64,000 bases of DNA from Acidocella aromatica (GCF_014201825.1 NZ_JACHFJ010000001.1:310001-374000); one strand, 5' to 3'. Counted from the first letter of the stretch, positions 50,491-60,410 are shown. Notes: generated from the letters alone by a model not told the origin. A program made the numbers and translations.

Positions 50491-51500
50491 TTCTGGCCGC
50501 TTGTATCGACTTCTGGTTCCACCGACATGCCCGGCCGCAGCTTGCCGATCTGCTCCGGCGTCAGGTCGAGCAGGATCTTCACCGGCACGCGCTGCACGAT
50601 CTTGGTGAAATTTCCGGTGGCGTTATCAGGCGGCAGCAGCGCGAAAGTCTGCCCCGAGGCGGGGTAGATAGCATCGACATGCCCGCGCACGTCCAGGTCC
50701 GGGAAGCCATCGACATGCACCCTCACCTTCTGGCCGGGAACCATGTTGGTGATCTGTGTTTCCTTATAATTGGCGAGCACATACACCTGGGCGAGCGGCA
50801 CCACGGCCATGATCTGCGTTCCCGGCTGCAAATAGTCACCCACCGAGACGTTCTTATTGCCGACAATACCGGCCACCGGAGCGCGAATCTCGGTATGCTC
50901 CAGATCCAGCCCCGCCTGCGCTGCCTGGGCCTTGGCGCGGGCCAGGGCGGCGGTCAGCACGTCCACCTGGGCGATGGCCGCCTGCAGATTCGCATTGTCG
51001 GCATCGAGCTGGGCGCGGATGGCGGCAACATCGGTATTCGCTTGTTCAGCCTGCTGCACTGTGCTGGCCCCCTTGGCGGAGAGGCCCGTATAGCGCGTCT
51101 GGTTCTGCTCGGCGAAAATCTTGCGGGCCTGATCACCCTCCAGCGCCGCCTTCGCCGCCCCAACCTTCGCCTGCTGCAGAATCAGCCCCGCCTGCGCCGC
51201 CACCGCCGCCGCCTTGGCCTCGGCCTCGGCGTTCTGGTAGTCGCGCTGGTCGATAACCGCGAGCAACTGGCCGGGCTGCACCGAATCGCCGTTATCGACC
51301 GCGACTTCAGTGACATAGCCGCTGACCTTGGCGGCAATCAGGCTCGAATCGGCGGCGAGATAGGCGTCGTCGGTGCTGACGAGATATTGGCCCACCAGCA
51401 GATAATGGGTGAGCCAGACCAAAAGGGCGGCCACAATAAAAATAGCCGCGCCGAACAAAGCCCAGCGCGGCATAATCTTGGAAGCGTTCGCGTCAGCCAC
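50487..51500 (-). CDS. emrA: HlyD-family membrane fusion protein (EmrA type)
   Basis: Periplasmic adaptor that bridges EmrB to an outer-membrane channel. The 337-residue product has one N-terminal membrane helix (WALFGAAIFIVAALLVWLTH), a biotinyl-lipoyl-like segment (AAKVSGYVTEVAVDNGDSVQ and GQLLAVIDQRDYQNA), a long helical hairpin of about 100 residues with heptad Ala/Gln/Asp, and the second lipoyl half (LEHTEIRAPVAGIVGNKNVS). Starts with GTG at 51500, preceded by AAGAGGGA. No TetR or MarR gene and no TolC-like gene are adjacent. Confidence 0.9.
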   Translation of the reverse strand: MADANASKIMPRWALFGAAIFIVAALLVWLTHYLLVGQYLVSTDDAYLAADSSLIAAKVSGYVTEVAVDNGDSVQPGQLLAVIDQRDYQNAEAEAKAAAVAAQAGLILQQAKVGAAKAALEGDQARKIFAEQNQTRYTGLSAKGASTVQQAEQANTDVAAIRAQLDADNANLQAAIAQVDVLTAALARAKAQAAQAGLDLEHTEIRAPVAGIVGNKNVSVGDYLQPGTQIMAVVPLAQVYVLANYKETQITNMVPGQKVRVHVDGFPDLDVRGHVDAIYPASGQTFALLPPDNATGNFTKIVQRVPVKILLDLTPEQIGKLRPGMSVEPEVDTSGQK

Positions 51501-51560
51501 TTTGTCCCTCTTGCCTTATTGAGGCCGACATAAGGGACATGGCCGAGATTACAAGCCTGT

Positions 51561-52091
51561 TTAGACTTTCTCCACCTGGGCGTATTCGAGGTCCACCGGG
51601 GTGGGGCGGCCGAAAATGGAGACCATAACCTTCACGCGGCCCTTCTCCTCGTCCACTTCCTCGACCACGCCGTTGAAGCTGGTGAATGGGCCGTCGGACA
51701 CGCGCACCTGCTCGCCGATCTCGAAGGTCACGGCGGGTCGGCGTGTTTCCGTGCCTTCCTGCTGCTGCTTCATGATCCGCTCAGCCTCGGCGTCGCTGAT
51801 CGGGGTGGGCTTGTGGCGGTTGCCAAGGAAGCCGGTCACCTTGGGCACATCCTTCACCAAGTGCCAGGCGTCATCCGTCATGTCCATGTGGATGAGCACG
51901 TAGCCGGGGAAGAACTTGCGTTCGGTGTTCACCTTCTGGGCACGGCGGACCTCGGTCACTTCCTCGGTCGGCACCACGATCTCACCAATATGGTCGGCCA
52001 GCCCCTTCAGCTCGGCCTGCTCCTTGATCTGCTGCGAGATCTTTTTCTCGAAACCCGAATAGACGTGGAGAACGTACCAGCGCTTGGCCAT
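51561..52091 (-). CDS. nusG: transcription termination/antitermination protein NusG
   Basis: RNA polymerase-associated factor that modulates elongation, Rho termination and coupling to translation. The 176-residue product has the N-terminal NGN domain (KRWYVLHVYSGFEKKISQQI, then PGYVLIHMDMTDDAWHLVKD) and the C-terminal KOW domain (FEIGEQVRVSDGPFTSFNGV). I used the ATG at 52091, with AAGGA 9 bases upstream. A TTG immediately before it is also possible. It follows secE by 12 bases. Unusually, the next gene on the same strand is emrA and not rplK. Confidence 0.96.
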   Translation of the reverse strand: MAKRWYVLHVYSGFEKKISQQIKEQAELKGLADHIGEIVVPTEEVTEVRRAQKVNTERKFFPGYVLIHMDMTDDAWHLVKDVPKVTGFLGNRHKPTPISDAEAERIMKQQQEGTETRRPAVTFEIGEQVRVSDGPFTSFNGVVEEVDEEKGRVKVMVSIFGRPTPVDLEYAQVEKV

Positions 52092-52103
52092 CAAAAAAAT
52101 TCC

Positions 52104-52298
52104 TTAACTTCCGACGCCGAAGAGCGCGCGCATGACAGCGCCGATGATCTGATCGACGGTCAGGAAAAATAGGGCCGTGACGATCACCATGGCAAGCACG
52201 AGCCCCGTGGTCTGCAGGGTCTCCTTGCGCGAGGGCCAGGTGGTCTTCGCCGCCTCGGCACGCACGTCGCGCGCAAATTTAACCAGGTTTAACGCCAA
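52104..52298 (-). CDS. secE: preprotein translocase subunit SecE
   Basis: Essential membrane component of the SecYEG translocon. The 64-residue product is the short, single-helix form: an amphipathic N-terminus with KFARDVRAEAAKTTWPSRKE (the TTWPSRKE segment is a SecE signature), then one membrane helix TGLVLAMVIVTALFFLTVDQ. The start is a TTG at 52298 with CGGAG 7 bases before it. It lies between tRNA-Trp and nusG, the classic order. Confidence 0.94.
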   Translation of the reverse strand: MALNLVKFARDVRAEAAKTTWPSRKETLQTTGLVLAMVIVTALFFLTVDQIIGAVMRALFGVGS

Positions 52299-52342
52299 AA
52301 CCGAACTCCGAGAAACAGCGAATGAAACGTGCTGGGAAGGGA

Positions 52343-52419
52343 TGGCAGGGGCGGAGGGTCTCGAACTCTCAACCTCCGGTTTTGGAGACCGGCGCTCTAA
52401 CCAATTGAGCTACGCCCCT
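52343..52419 (-). tRNA. tRNA-Trp (anticodon CCA)
   Basis: Complete 77-base tRNA on the reverse strand with encoded CCA. Acceptor AGGGGCG pairs with CGCCCCT, the D-arm is AGCTCAATTGGTTAGAGC, the anticodon loop CTCCAAA gives CCA, and the T-arm is GAGAGTTCGAGACCCTC. Upstream of secE as in most bacteria. Confidence 0.97.
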
Positions 52420-52511
52420 ATCCGTACCAGCACGGAGAGCGCCTTCCACACTGTGGCGCGTCCGCTGTCAAGTGTCTGCTCCTTTAGCCCGACGTTTTGC
52501 GCCTGGCAAAT

Positions 52512-52585
52512 TGGAGCGGGTGACGGGAATCGAACCCGCACAACCAGCTTGGAAGGCTGGGACTCTACCGTTGAGCTACACCCGC
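52512..52585 (-). tRNA. tRNA-Gly (anticodon TCC)
   Basis: Complete 74-base tRNA with encoded CCA on the reverse strand. Acceptor GCGGGTG pairs with CACCCGC, the anticodon loop CTTCCAA gives TCC (reading GGA/GGG), and the T-arm GCGGGTTCGATTCCCGT is intact. In related genomes tuf normally lies between this tRNA and tRNA-Trp, but here only 92 bases separate them. Confidence 0.96.
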
Positions 52586-52692
52586 GTGCAAACACTCGCC
52601 CGTTGCCGGGCAACGCATGGTTAAGCCAAGACCGGCGGGCAAGTAAACCCCGCGGGCAAAAACTTTGAAACCAGATGAAATTTTTGAGGAAA

Positions 52693-52778
52693 TGGTGGAA
52701 GGGGTTGGATTCGAACCAACGTAGGCGCACGCCAACGGATTTACAGTCCGTCCCCTTTAGCCACTCGGGCACCCTTCC
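52693..52778 (-). tRNA. tRNA-Tyr (anticodon GTA)
   Basis: Complete 86-base class II tRNA with encoded CCA. Acceptor GGAAGGG pairs with CCCTTCC through the final CCTTCC-A-CCA, the anticodon loop CTGTAAA gives GTA, and a long variable arm (TTGGCGTGCGCCTAC region) follows the anticodon arm as expected for tRNA-Tyr. Divergent from rlmB. Confidence 0.95.
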
Positions 52779-52847
52779 GCGTGGGCCGCTCCTTGCCCCG
52801 AAACCGGCTTGGTTGTCAACGCACCAGGGGAGAGATAGTGAAACTCC

Positions 52848-53768
52848 ATGACACAAAATCGCCCGCCCCGTGGCAAATCCGGCCGCCAAGGCGACCAAAA
52901 CCGCCCCTCTTCCGGCCGCCAGCAAGGCGCCGAGACTCGCCCGAGCCCGGCCGGACGCGCCGACCCCAAGCCCGAGCGGACGCATGGCCGGGGCGAGCGC
53001 GGGCGCGGTGAACACGGGCGCGGCCAAGCGGCGGCGGTGCCGCCGGGAGCGGTGTGGCTGTACGGCACCCATGCGGTGGCGGCGGCCCTGAAGAATCCAC
53101 AGCGGCGCTTGCGCCGCCTCGTGATCACCGAGGAGGCCCAAGCCTCGCTCGCGGCGGAATGCCCGCAGCCCTGGCCGATCCAGTCCGAGACAACCCCGCG
53201 CGAACGAATCGACCAGATCCTCGGCGCGCGGCCCGGTTCGGGCATCGTGCACCAGGGCATCGCCCTGCTCACCGACCAACTCGCCGCCCCGGCCCTGCTG
53301 GACGCGCTCAAGCGCCCCGGCCCGATTCTGGTGCTCGACCAGATTTTCGACCCCCGCAATGTCGGCGCTCTGATGCGCACGGCCCAGGCCTTCGGCGCCT
53401 GCGCCGTCATCGCGCAGGATCGCAACGCGCCCGAGGAAACCGGCGCGCTGGCCAAGGCCGCCTCCGGCGCGCTGGAGACGATTCCGCTGCTGCGAATCGT
53501 TAACATCGCGCGGGCGCTGATCGCGTTGAAATCCGCCGATGTCTGGGTGGTGGGGCTGGATGGCCATTCCTCCACCCGGCTGCGCGGCGGAGATTTCGCC
53601 GGGCGGCGCGTGGCGCTGGTGCTGGGCAGCGAGGGCGAGGGCATGCGCCGGCTTACACGCGAGACCTGCGACGAAGTCTGCGCCCTGGCCATGCCGGGCG
53701 GGATGGAGAGTCTCAACGTCTCCGCCGCCGGGGCGGTGGCGCTGTACGAACTAACCCGCGCGCCGTGA
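52848..53768 (+). CDS. rlmB: 23S rRNA (guanosine-2251-2'-O)-methyltransferase RlmB
   Basis: SPOUT/TrmH-family methyltransferase modifying G2251 in the ribosomal P-site loop. The 306-residue product has a basic, Arg/Gly/Gln-rich tail of about 60 residues that is probably disordered, then the L30e-like domain beginning VWLYGTHAVAAALKNPQRRL. The SPOUT domain follows with LVLDQIFDPRNVGALMRTAQ, VLGSEGEGMRRLTRETCDEV and MESLNVSAAGAVALYEL. All three knot motifs are present. The stop overlaps the downstream glycosyltransferase start (GTGA), indicating coupling. Confidence 0.93.
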   Translation: MTQNRPPRGKSGRQGDQNRPSSGRQQGAETRPSPAGRADPKPERTHGRGERGRGEHGRGQAAAVPPGAVWLYGTHAVAAALKNPQRRLRRLVITEEAQASLAAECPQPWPIQSETTPRERIDQILGARPGSGIVHQGIALLTDQLAAPALLDALKRPGPILVLDQIFDPRNVGALMRTAQAFGACAVIAQDRNAPEETGALAKAASGALETIPLLRIVNIARALIALKSADVWVVGLDGHSSTRLRGGDFAGRRVALVLGSEGEGMRRLTRETCDEVCALAMPGGMESLNVSAAGAVALYELTRAP

Positions 53769-54685
53769 ACGTCCTGTTCCTGCAAACCGCCGATTCGACC
53801 CGCTACGCGCCGATGCTGCGCCTCACGGGCCAGACGGTGCAGGCCTACGCCAGCCGCCACGGCCATAGCTACAACAGCTTTCTCGGCATCAAGCGCGGGT
53901 TTCATCCGTGGCATGCGGTGTATAACCGCATCGAGATGCTCACCAGCCTGATGGTGGAGGGCTATACCGGCTGGGCCGTGTATCTGGATGCTGATTCCTA
54001 CATCCACGGTCAGGATTTCGACCTGCGCGCCTATCTGGCGGGCAAGGAGCACCTTGCCTTCATCGCCGCGCCGGACCTCGTCGATCCACCGCTGTGGTGG
54101 CGCATCAACGACGGCGTCTTCGCCATCAACCTCGCCCATCCCATGGCCGTGCGAATCCTGCTGCGCTGGCGCGCCGCGTTCCACGCCATCAGTGACGATG
54201 AGCTGCGCCGGGCGGAAAAATGGGCCGACGTGCCCTGCGACCAGATGCTGCTGCACGAATGTCTGCGCCATATGCCGGAGGCTGAGAACGCCTGCCTGAC
54301 CACCCGCGACGTGTGCGGCGTGCTGAATTACGCCCATGCCGCGTTTATCCGCCAGGTTCTGCGCGCGGTGACGAATGACGACATGGCCCAGCGCATGAAG
54401 ATCATCGAGGCCGCCGTGGCCGAGACCCTGGGCGGGCCCTTGACCCCGACCACCGTCCCCACCAGCCGCAAGCAGGAGGCTGAGGATTACGTGAATGCGC
54501 TCTACCAGCTCCTGCTGCTGCGCGCGCCGGACCCCGAAGGCTTCGCCCATGCGGTGGCGCAGTGCAGCGCACCCGGCCATAACTGGGCCGACGAGCTGCG
54601 CGCCGTGCTGGGTTCGGGCGAATTCCGCGCCAAGACCCAGACCTTTCTTGCACACTACGCGCAAGGCGGGCCGAATCGGGGCTGA
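53765..54685 (+). CDS. GMA12/MNN10-like glycosyltransferase with C-terminal DUF4214-type segment
   Basis: Putative sugar transferase. The 306-residue product has an alpha-1,2-galactosyl/mannosyl-transferase-like core (NVLFLQTADSTRYAPMLRLT, YASRHGHSYNSFLG) with the DxD metal site in WAVYLDADSYIHG near residue 78 and INDGVFAINLAHP and CDQMLLHECL following. A short C-terminal region (YVNALYQLLLLRAPDPEGFA) resembles DUF4214, often found in bacterial surface and glycan proteins. Start is GTG at 53765, overlapping the rlmB stop by 4 bases. No partner genes for a polysaccharide pathway are adjacent, so the acceptor is unknown. Confidence 0.68.
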   Translation: MNVLFLQTADSTRYAPMLRLTGQTVQAYASRHGHSYNSFLGIKRGFHPWHAVYNRIEMLTSLMVEGYTGWAVYLDADSYIHGQDFDLRAYLAGKEHLAFIAAPDLVDPPLWWRINDGVFAINLAHPMAVRILLRWRAAFHAISDDELRRAEKWADVPCDQMLLHECLRHMPEAENACLTTRDVCGVLNYAHAAFIRQVLRAVTNDDMAQRMKIIEAAVAETLGGPLTPTTVPTSRKQEAEDYVNALYQLLLLRAPDPEGFAHAVAQCSAPGHNWADELRAVLGSGEFRAKTQTFLAHYAQGGPNRG

Positions 54686-54757
54686 CACGCACGGCGCTCA
54701 TGGGACGGCACGGCAAAACGCTTGCGCCCTACGGCAAAACCCCTTAACTCTTTGGCC

Positions 54758-54811
54758 ATGGCTTACGCCCCCACCCTTTTCGGGCTGCTTCTTCGACTTA
54801 CCCGCCCCTGA
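54758..54811 (+). CDS. leuL: leu operon leader peptide
   Basis: Seventeen-codon open frame encoding MAYAPTLFGLLLRLTRP, with five leucines including three in a row (CTG CTT CTT). It lies 99 bases upstream of leuA and ends in a TGA that falls inside the left arm of a perfect 10-bp inverted repeat. This is the classic layout of a ribosome-mediated leucine attenuator: scarcity of charged tRNA-Leu stalls the ribosome at codons 10-14 and changes the RNA fold ahead. No strong Shine-Dalgarno is seen. Confidence 0.6.
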   Translation: MAYAPTLFGLLLRLTRP

Positions 54812-54896
54812 GCGGCTAGGTCACTTTGCGTGCGCCCGGTGCGGCACGCCATCGCTCAGGGGAATGCCTCACAACTCAACCAACGGCATTTTAAGC
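54805..54896 (+). promoter_or_regulatory. candidate leuA attenuator structures
   Basis: CCCCTGAGCG (54805-54814) pairs perfectly with CGCTCAGGGG (54853-54862). Nested inside it GCGTGC and GCACGC (6 pairs around GCCCGGTGCG) form a second stem. Immediately downstream AATGCC and GGCATT can form a third stem ending in TTTA. The left arm overlaps the leader-peptide stop codon. These mutually dependent stems are as expected for attenuation, but which one terminates is not certain because no long T-run follows. Confidence 0.5.
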
Positions 54897-54910
54897 GGAA
54901 GAGCAGAGAT

Positions 54911-56488
54911 ATGAGCACAATTAATCACCCGAATTTCGGCGCCATGAACGACAAGCGCGTCATCATCTTCGACACCACGCTGCGCGACGGCGAGCAGTCC
55001 CCCGGCTTCTCGATGAATATCGACGAGAAGATCCGCATGGCCGAGGCCCTGGCCGCCCTGGGCGTGGACGTGATGGAGGCAGGCTTTCCCGCCGCATCGC
55101 CCGGCGATTTCGAGTCGGTCAGCCGCATCGCGGAGAACGTGAAGGGCGTAGTTATCGCCGGTCTGGCCCGCGCCGCCGTCAATGACATCACCCGCGCCGC
55201 CGAAGCCATCCGCGCCGCCGAGCGCAAGCGCATCCACACCTTCATCAGCACCTCGCCGCTGCACATGAAGTACAAGTTGCGCAAGGAGCCCGAGCAGGTG
55301 CTGGAGGCCGTGACCTCCTCCGTCACCCTGGCGCGCAGCTTCACCGATGACGTCGAGTGGTCCGCCGAGGACGGCACCCGCACGGATATCGACTTCCTGT
55401 GCCGCTGCGTGGAAGCCGCCATCAAGGCCGGCGCCACCACCATCAACATCCCCGACACCGTGGGCTACGCGGTGCCAGAGGATATGCTGCGCATCTTCTC
55501 CACCGTGCGCGAGCGCGTGCCAGGGGCGGACCAAGTGATCCTGTCCGCGCATTGCCATAACGATCTGGGCCTGGCGGTCGCCAACACGCTGGCAGCCGTG
55601 CATGGCGGCGCGCGGCAGATCGAGTGCACCATCAACGGCATCGGCGAGCGCGCGGGCAATGCCTCGCTGGAAGAGGTGGTGATGGCCATCCGCACCCGGC
55701 CCGACGCCAACCCGTATCACCATAATATCGATACCACGCGGATCCTGCGCACCTCCAAGCTACTGTCCACCATCACCGGGTTCGACGTGCAGCCGAACAA
55801 AGCCATCGTGGGCCGAAACGCCTTCGCGCACGAATCGGGCATCCACCAGGACGGCATGCTGAAGAACGCCGCCACCTACGAGATCATGACCCCCGAATCG
55901 GTGGGCTGGCAGAAGACCTCGCTGGTGATGGGTAAGCATTCCGGCCGCGCCGCCTTCCGCGACAAGCTGAACACGCTGGGTTATGGTGACCTGGGCGAGA
56001 ACGCGCTGAACGACGCCTTCAACCGCTTCAAGGATTTGGCCGACCGCAAGAAGATCGTCTACGACGAGGACATCGTCGCCCTGGTCGATGACGAGGTGGT
56101 TCGCGGCAACCAGCGTATCAAGTTCGGCTCGCTGGAAGTCTGGGCCGGCTCCAAGGCCAAGCCCCGTGCCCTGCTGGAGTTGGAAGTGGACGGCGAAAAG
56201 AAGATCGCCGACGAGCGCGGCGACGGCCCGGTGGATGCGGCCTTCAACGCCATCCACGCTATCTTCCCGCATCAGGCCGCGCTGCAACTGTTCTCCGTGG
56301 GCGCCGTGACCGAAGGCACCGACGCCCAGGCCCGCTGCACCGTGCGGCTGGAGGAAGAGGGCAAGAGCGTGGATGGCCAGGGCGCGGATACCGACACCAT
56401 CGTCGCCGCCGTGCGCGCCTATATCCATGCGTTGAACAAGCTGATCACCAAGCGCGCCCGCACCGCGCCGGAAGCCCTGTCCGCATAG
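54911..56488 (+). CDS. leuA: 2-isopropylmalate synthase
   Basis: First committed step of leucine synthesis, condensing acetyl-CoA with 2-ketoisovalerate. It is normally feedback inhibited by leucine through the C-terminal domain. The 525-residue product has RVIIFDTTLRDGEQSPGFSM, the second HMGL motif LSAHCHNDLGLAVANTLAAV, NGIGERAGNASLEEVVMAIR, AHESGIHQDGMLKNAATYEI, and a C-terminal LeuA allosteric domain (about 400 onward). I used the ATG at 54911, after GGAAGAG. The longer frame would translate part of the attenuator. The Leu-rich leader upstream suggests a second, transcriptional, level of control. Confidence 0.96.
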   Translation: MSTINHPNFGAMNDKRVIIFDTTLRDGEQSPGFSMNIDEKIRMAEALAALGVDVMEAGFPAASPGDFESVSRIAENVKGVVIAGLARAAVNDITRAAEAIRAAERKRIHTFISTSPLHMKYKLRKEPEQVLEAVTSSVTLARSFTDDVEWSAEDGTRTDIDFLCRCVEAAIKAGATTINIPDTVGYAVPEDMLRIFSTVRERVPGADQVILSAHCHNDLGLAVANTLAAVHGGARQIECTINGIGERAGNASLEEVVMAIRTRPDANPYHHNIDTTRILRTSKLLSTITGFDVQPNKAIVGRNAFAHESGIHQDGMLKNAATYEIMTPESVGWQKTSLVMGKHSGRAAFRDKLNTLGYGDLGENALNDAFNRFKDLADRKKIVYDEDIVALVDDEVVRGNQRIKFGSLEVWAGSKAKPRALLELEVDGEKKIADERGDGPVDAAFNAIHAIFPHQAALQLFSVGAVTEGTDAQARCTVRLEEEGKSVDGQGADTDTIVAAVRAYIHALNKLITKRARTAPEALSA

Positions 56489-56499
56489 CGGATCTCCTC

Positions 56500-56530
56500 T
56501 GCCGGGCACACAAAACGCTTGTGTCCGGCA
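56500..56530 (+). terminator. stem-loop after leuA
   Basis: TGCCGG and CCGGCA pair, then ACACAA and TTGTGT after a two-base bulge, around an AACGC loop. It is followed by GAGCATTT with no solid T-run, so it is a possible but imperfect terminator, or a separator between leuA and dnaK. Confidence 0.5.
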
Positions 56531-56616
56531 GAGCATTTGATTAAATAATAGTCGTTAGTTCAAAGGGATCGCCCCGGTGCTTCGGGCTGGCGCGGTCCGC
56601 TGCAAAGGAGCAAAAC

Positions 56617-58518
<1,902 letters not shown>

Positions 58519-58543
58519 TCCCGGGTTTAAAATCAACAAATGG

Positions 58544-58572
58544 AAATCCCGGGGTTCGCCCCGGGATTTTTT
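58544..58572 (+). terminator. terminator between dnaK and dnaJ
   Basis: AAATCCCGGGG-TTCG-CCCCGGGATTT forms an 11-pair stem capped by a UUCG tetraloop and followed by a T-run of seven or eight. It would reduce read-through into dnaJ, which would explain the usual excess of DnaK over DnaJ. Confidence 0.85.
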
Positions 58573-58604
58573 TCGATTCGCAGAGTTAGGAACACAGCGC
58601 CGCC

Positions 58605-59729
58605 ATGGCCAAACAGGACTACTACGCCACGCTGGGGGTTGAGCGCGGCGCCAGCGCCGACGAGTTGAAGAAGGCTTACCGCAAACTGGCCATGCAGTAT
58701 CACCCGGACCGCAACCCGGGCGACGCAAGCGCGGAAGCGAAATTCAAGGAAATCAACGAGGCTTACGACATCCTCAAGGACGACCAGAAGCGCTCGGCCT
58801 ATGACCGCTTCGGCCATGATGCCTTCGAGAATGGCGGCATGGGCGGCGGCGGCATGGGCGGCGGGTTCGGCTTCGAGGGCGGCCTCGGCGACATCTTCGA
58901 GCAGATGTTCGGCGGCGGGCGCCGCAGCGGCGGCACGCAATCAGGCTCCGACATCAAGGCCGGAGTCGAGATCGACCTGAAGGACGCCTTCGCCGGGACC
59001 AAGGTGAATGTGCGCGTGGCCACCCGCATGACCTGCGATGCCTGCAACGGCTCCGGCTCGGCCGACAAGAGTGGGTCGGAAACCTGCGGCACCTGCGCCG
59101 GAGCCGGGCGCATCCGCGCGCAGCAGGGCTTCTTCCTAGTCGAACGCACCTGCCCCACCTGCGGCGGCTCGGGCAAAGTGGTGCGCAACCCGTGCAAAGT
59201 GTGCGCTGGCAGTGGCACCGTGGCGCGCGAGAAGACACTTTCCGTGCAGATCCCGGCCGGTGTGGAGGATGGAACGCGCATCCGCCTAACCGGCGAGGGC
59301 GAGGCCGGCAGCCGCGGCGCGCCACCGGGCGATCTGTACGTGCATGTCTCCGTGCGTCCGCACCCCATCTTCCAGCGCGATGGCGCGAATATCTTCTGCC
59401 GCGTGCCGCTGCTGATGACCCAGGCGGCGCTGGGCGGCGAGATCGAGGTGCCGACCATCGACGGCTCCGCCGCCAAGGTGAAGATCCCGGCGGGTACACA
59501 GTCGGGCGACCAGTTCCGCCTTCGCAACAAGGGCTTCTCTGTACTGCGCAGCACCCAGCGCGGGGACATGTATATCCAGGTCGCGGTGGAAACACCGCAG
59601 CACCTCACCCGCCGCCAGCGCGAGTTGCTGGAGGAGTTCGCGCGCGAGGAAAGCGGCCACAAGGCCGGCAGCCCGGAGCATGAGGGCTTCTTCGCCAAGG
59701 TGAAGGATTTCTTCGAAGGCCGGAGCTGA
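58605..59729 (+). CDS. dnaJ: molecular chaperone DnaJ (Hsp40)
   Basis: Co-chaperone that delivers substrates to DnaK and stimulates its ATPase. The 374-residue product has the J domain with the HPD motif ([20 protein letters not shown]), a Gly/Phe-rich linker ([15 protein letters not shown]), four CxxCxGxG zinc repeats ([32 protein letters not shown]) and the C-terminal domains ([20 protein letters not shown]). A complete type I DnaJ. It follows dnaK, separated by a UUCG-capped terminator, so transcription may involve partial read-through or its own promoter. Confidence 0.97.
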   Translation: MAKQDYYATLGVERGASADELKKAYRKLAMQYHPDRNPGDASAEAKFKEINEAYDILKDDQKRSAYDRFGHDAFENGGMGGGGMGGGFGFEGGLGDIFEQMFGGGRRSGGTQSGSDIKAGVEIDLKDAFAGTKVNVRVATRMTCDACNGSGSADKSGSETCGTCAGAGRIRAQQGFFLVERTCPTCGGSGKVVRNPCKVCAGSGTVAREKTLSVQIPAGVEDGTRIRLTGEGEAGSRGAPPGDLYVHVSVRPHPIFQRDGANIFCRVPLLMTQAALGGEIEVPTIDGSAAKVKIPAGTQSGDQFRLRNKGFSVLRSTQRGDMYIQVAVETPQHLTRRQRELLEEFAREESGHKAGSPEHEGFFAKVKDFFEGRS

Positions 59730-59805
59730 GACACGGCATCTTGTTGCCGTAATCGGGCGTTACTTCGGTTTTGGATACGAATTGTAAGACCCGGGACGGT
59801 TTGCG

Positions 59806-59834
59806 TTGCGGCGCACCGCTCCGGGGCTTAAATT
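59806..59834 (+). promoter_or_regulatory. candidate promoter of the glycine-zipper lipoprotein
   Basis: TTGCGG (59806-59811) and TAAATT (59829-59834) are exactly 17 bases apart, a good sigma-70-like match. It lies 46 bases before the ATG at 59880, and CAGGAG follows at about 59867. Confidence 0.5.
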
Positions 59835-59879
59835 CTAAACTGGAACAATGCCGTGCGCACAGCACGCAGGAGTACGCCA

Positions 59880-60410
59880 ATGAGGAAACAGATTCTGGGC
59901 CTGGCCATGCTGCCGCTTTTGGCGCTCGGCGCCTGCTCCGTGGCGCCGCCGAGCGGCCCGACCGTGGTTGCAATGCCCGGCCAAGGCAAAAGCTGGCCGC
60001 AGTTCCAAGAGGACGACTACAACTGCCGTAATTACGCGCAGTCCAAGGTCTCCAATTCCGGCCAGGTGGCCGCCAATACGCAGAACAACTCCGTGGCCAC
60101 CGCGGCGACAGGCACGCTGATCGGCGCTGGCGTTGGCGCCGCGCTGGGCTCCCTGGCTGGCAATGTTGGCGCCGGGGCCGCCGTGGGGGCCGGAGCCGGG
60201 CTGCTTGCGGGCTCCTCCGTGGCGGGTAATAACGCGCAGGCTACTGCGAATTCCCTCCAGGGCCGCTATGACGTGGCCTATGCGCAGTGCATGGTGGGAA
60301 ATGGTGAGACGATTCAGCAAGGTCCTGCGCCCGCGGGCTATGCGCCAGCCATGGGATATTATGCAGCCCCTCCACCGCCGCCTGTTTACTACGCCCCTTA
60401 CGGCTACTGA
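59880..60410 (+). CDS. glycine-zipper lipoprotein
   Basis: Small outer-membrane-type lipoprotein, function unknown. The 176-residue precursor has MRKQILGLAMLPLLALGAC, with lipobox LGAC and the lipidated Cys at about residue 19. A soluble region QFQEDDYNCRNYAQSKVSNS follows, then a glycine-zipper segment of about 40 residues (GTLIGAGVGAALGSLAGNVG and GAGAAVGAGAGLLAGS) and a Pro/Tyr-rich end (PPPPVYYAPYGY). Glycine zippers pack helices in membranes, and the pattern is common in SmpA/YMGG-like proteins. The start at 59880 has a CAGGAG site. An earlier Met would precede it. Its 3' end overlaps the tonB start by 50 bases. Confidence 0.8.
   Translation: MRKQILGLAMLPLLALGACSVAPPSGPTVVAMPGQGKSWPQFQEDDYNCRNYAQSKVSNSGQVAANTQNNSVATAATGTLIGAGVGAALGSLAGNVGAGAAVGAGAGLLAGSSVAGNNAQATANSLQGRYDVAYAQCMVGNGETIQQGPAPAGYAPAMGYYAAPPPPPVYYAPYGY

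Noticed and set aside
56489-56616. Sigma-32 or CIRCE control of dnaK
   Set aside because: CTTG at 56518 has no -10 match at a fitting distance, and no CIRCE half-site was found, so I do not claim a heat-shock promoter.
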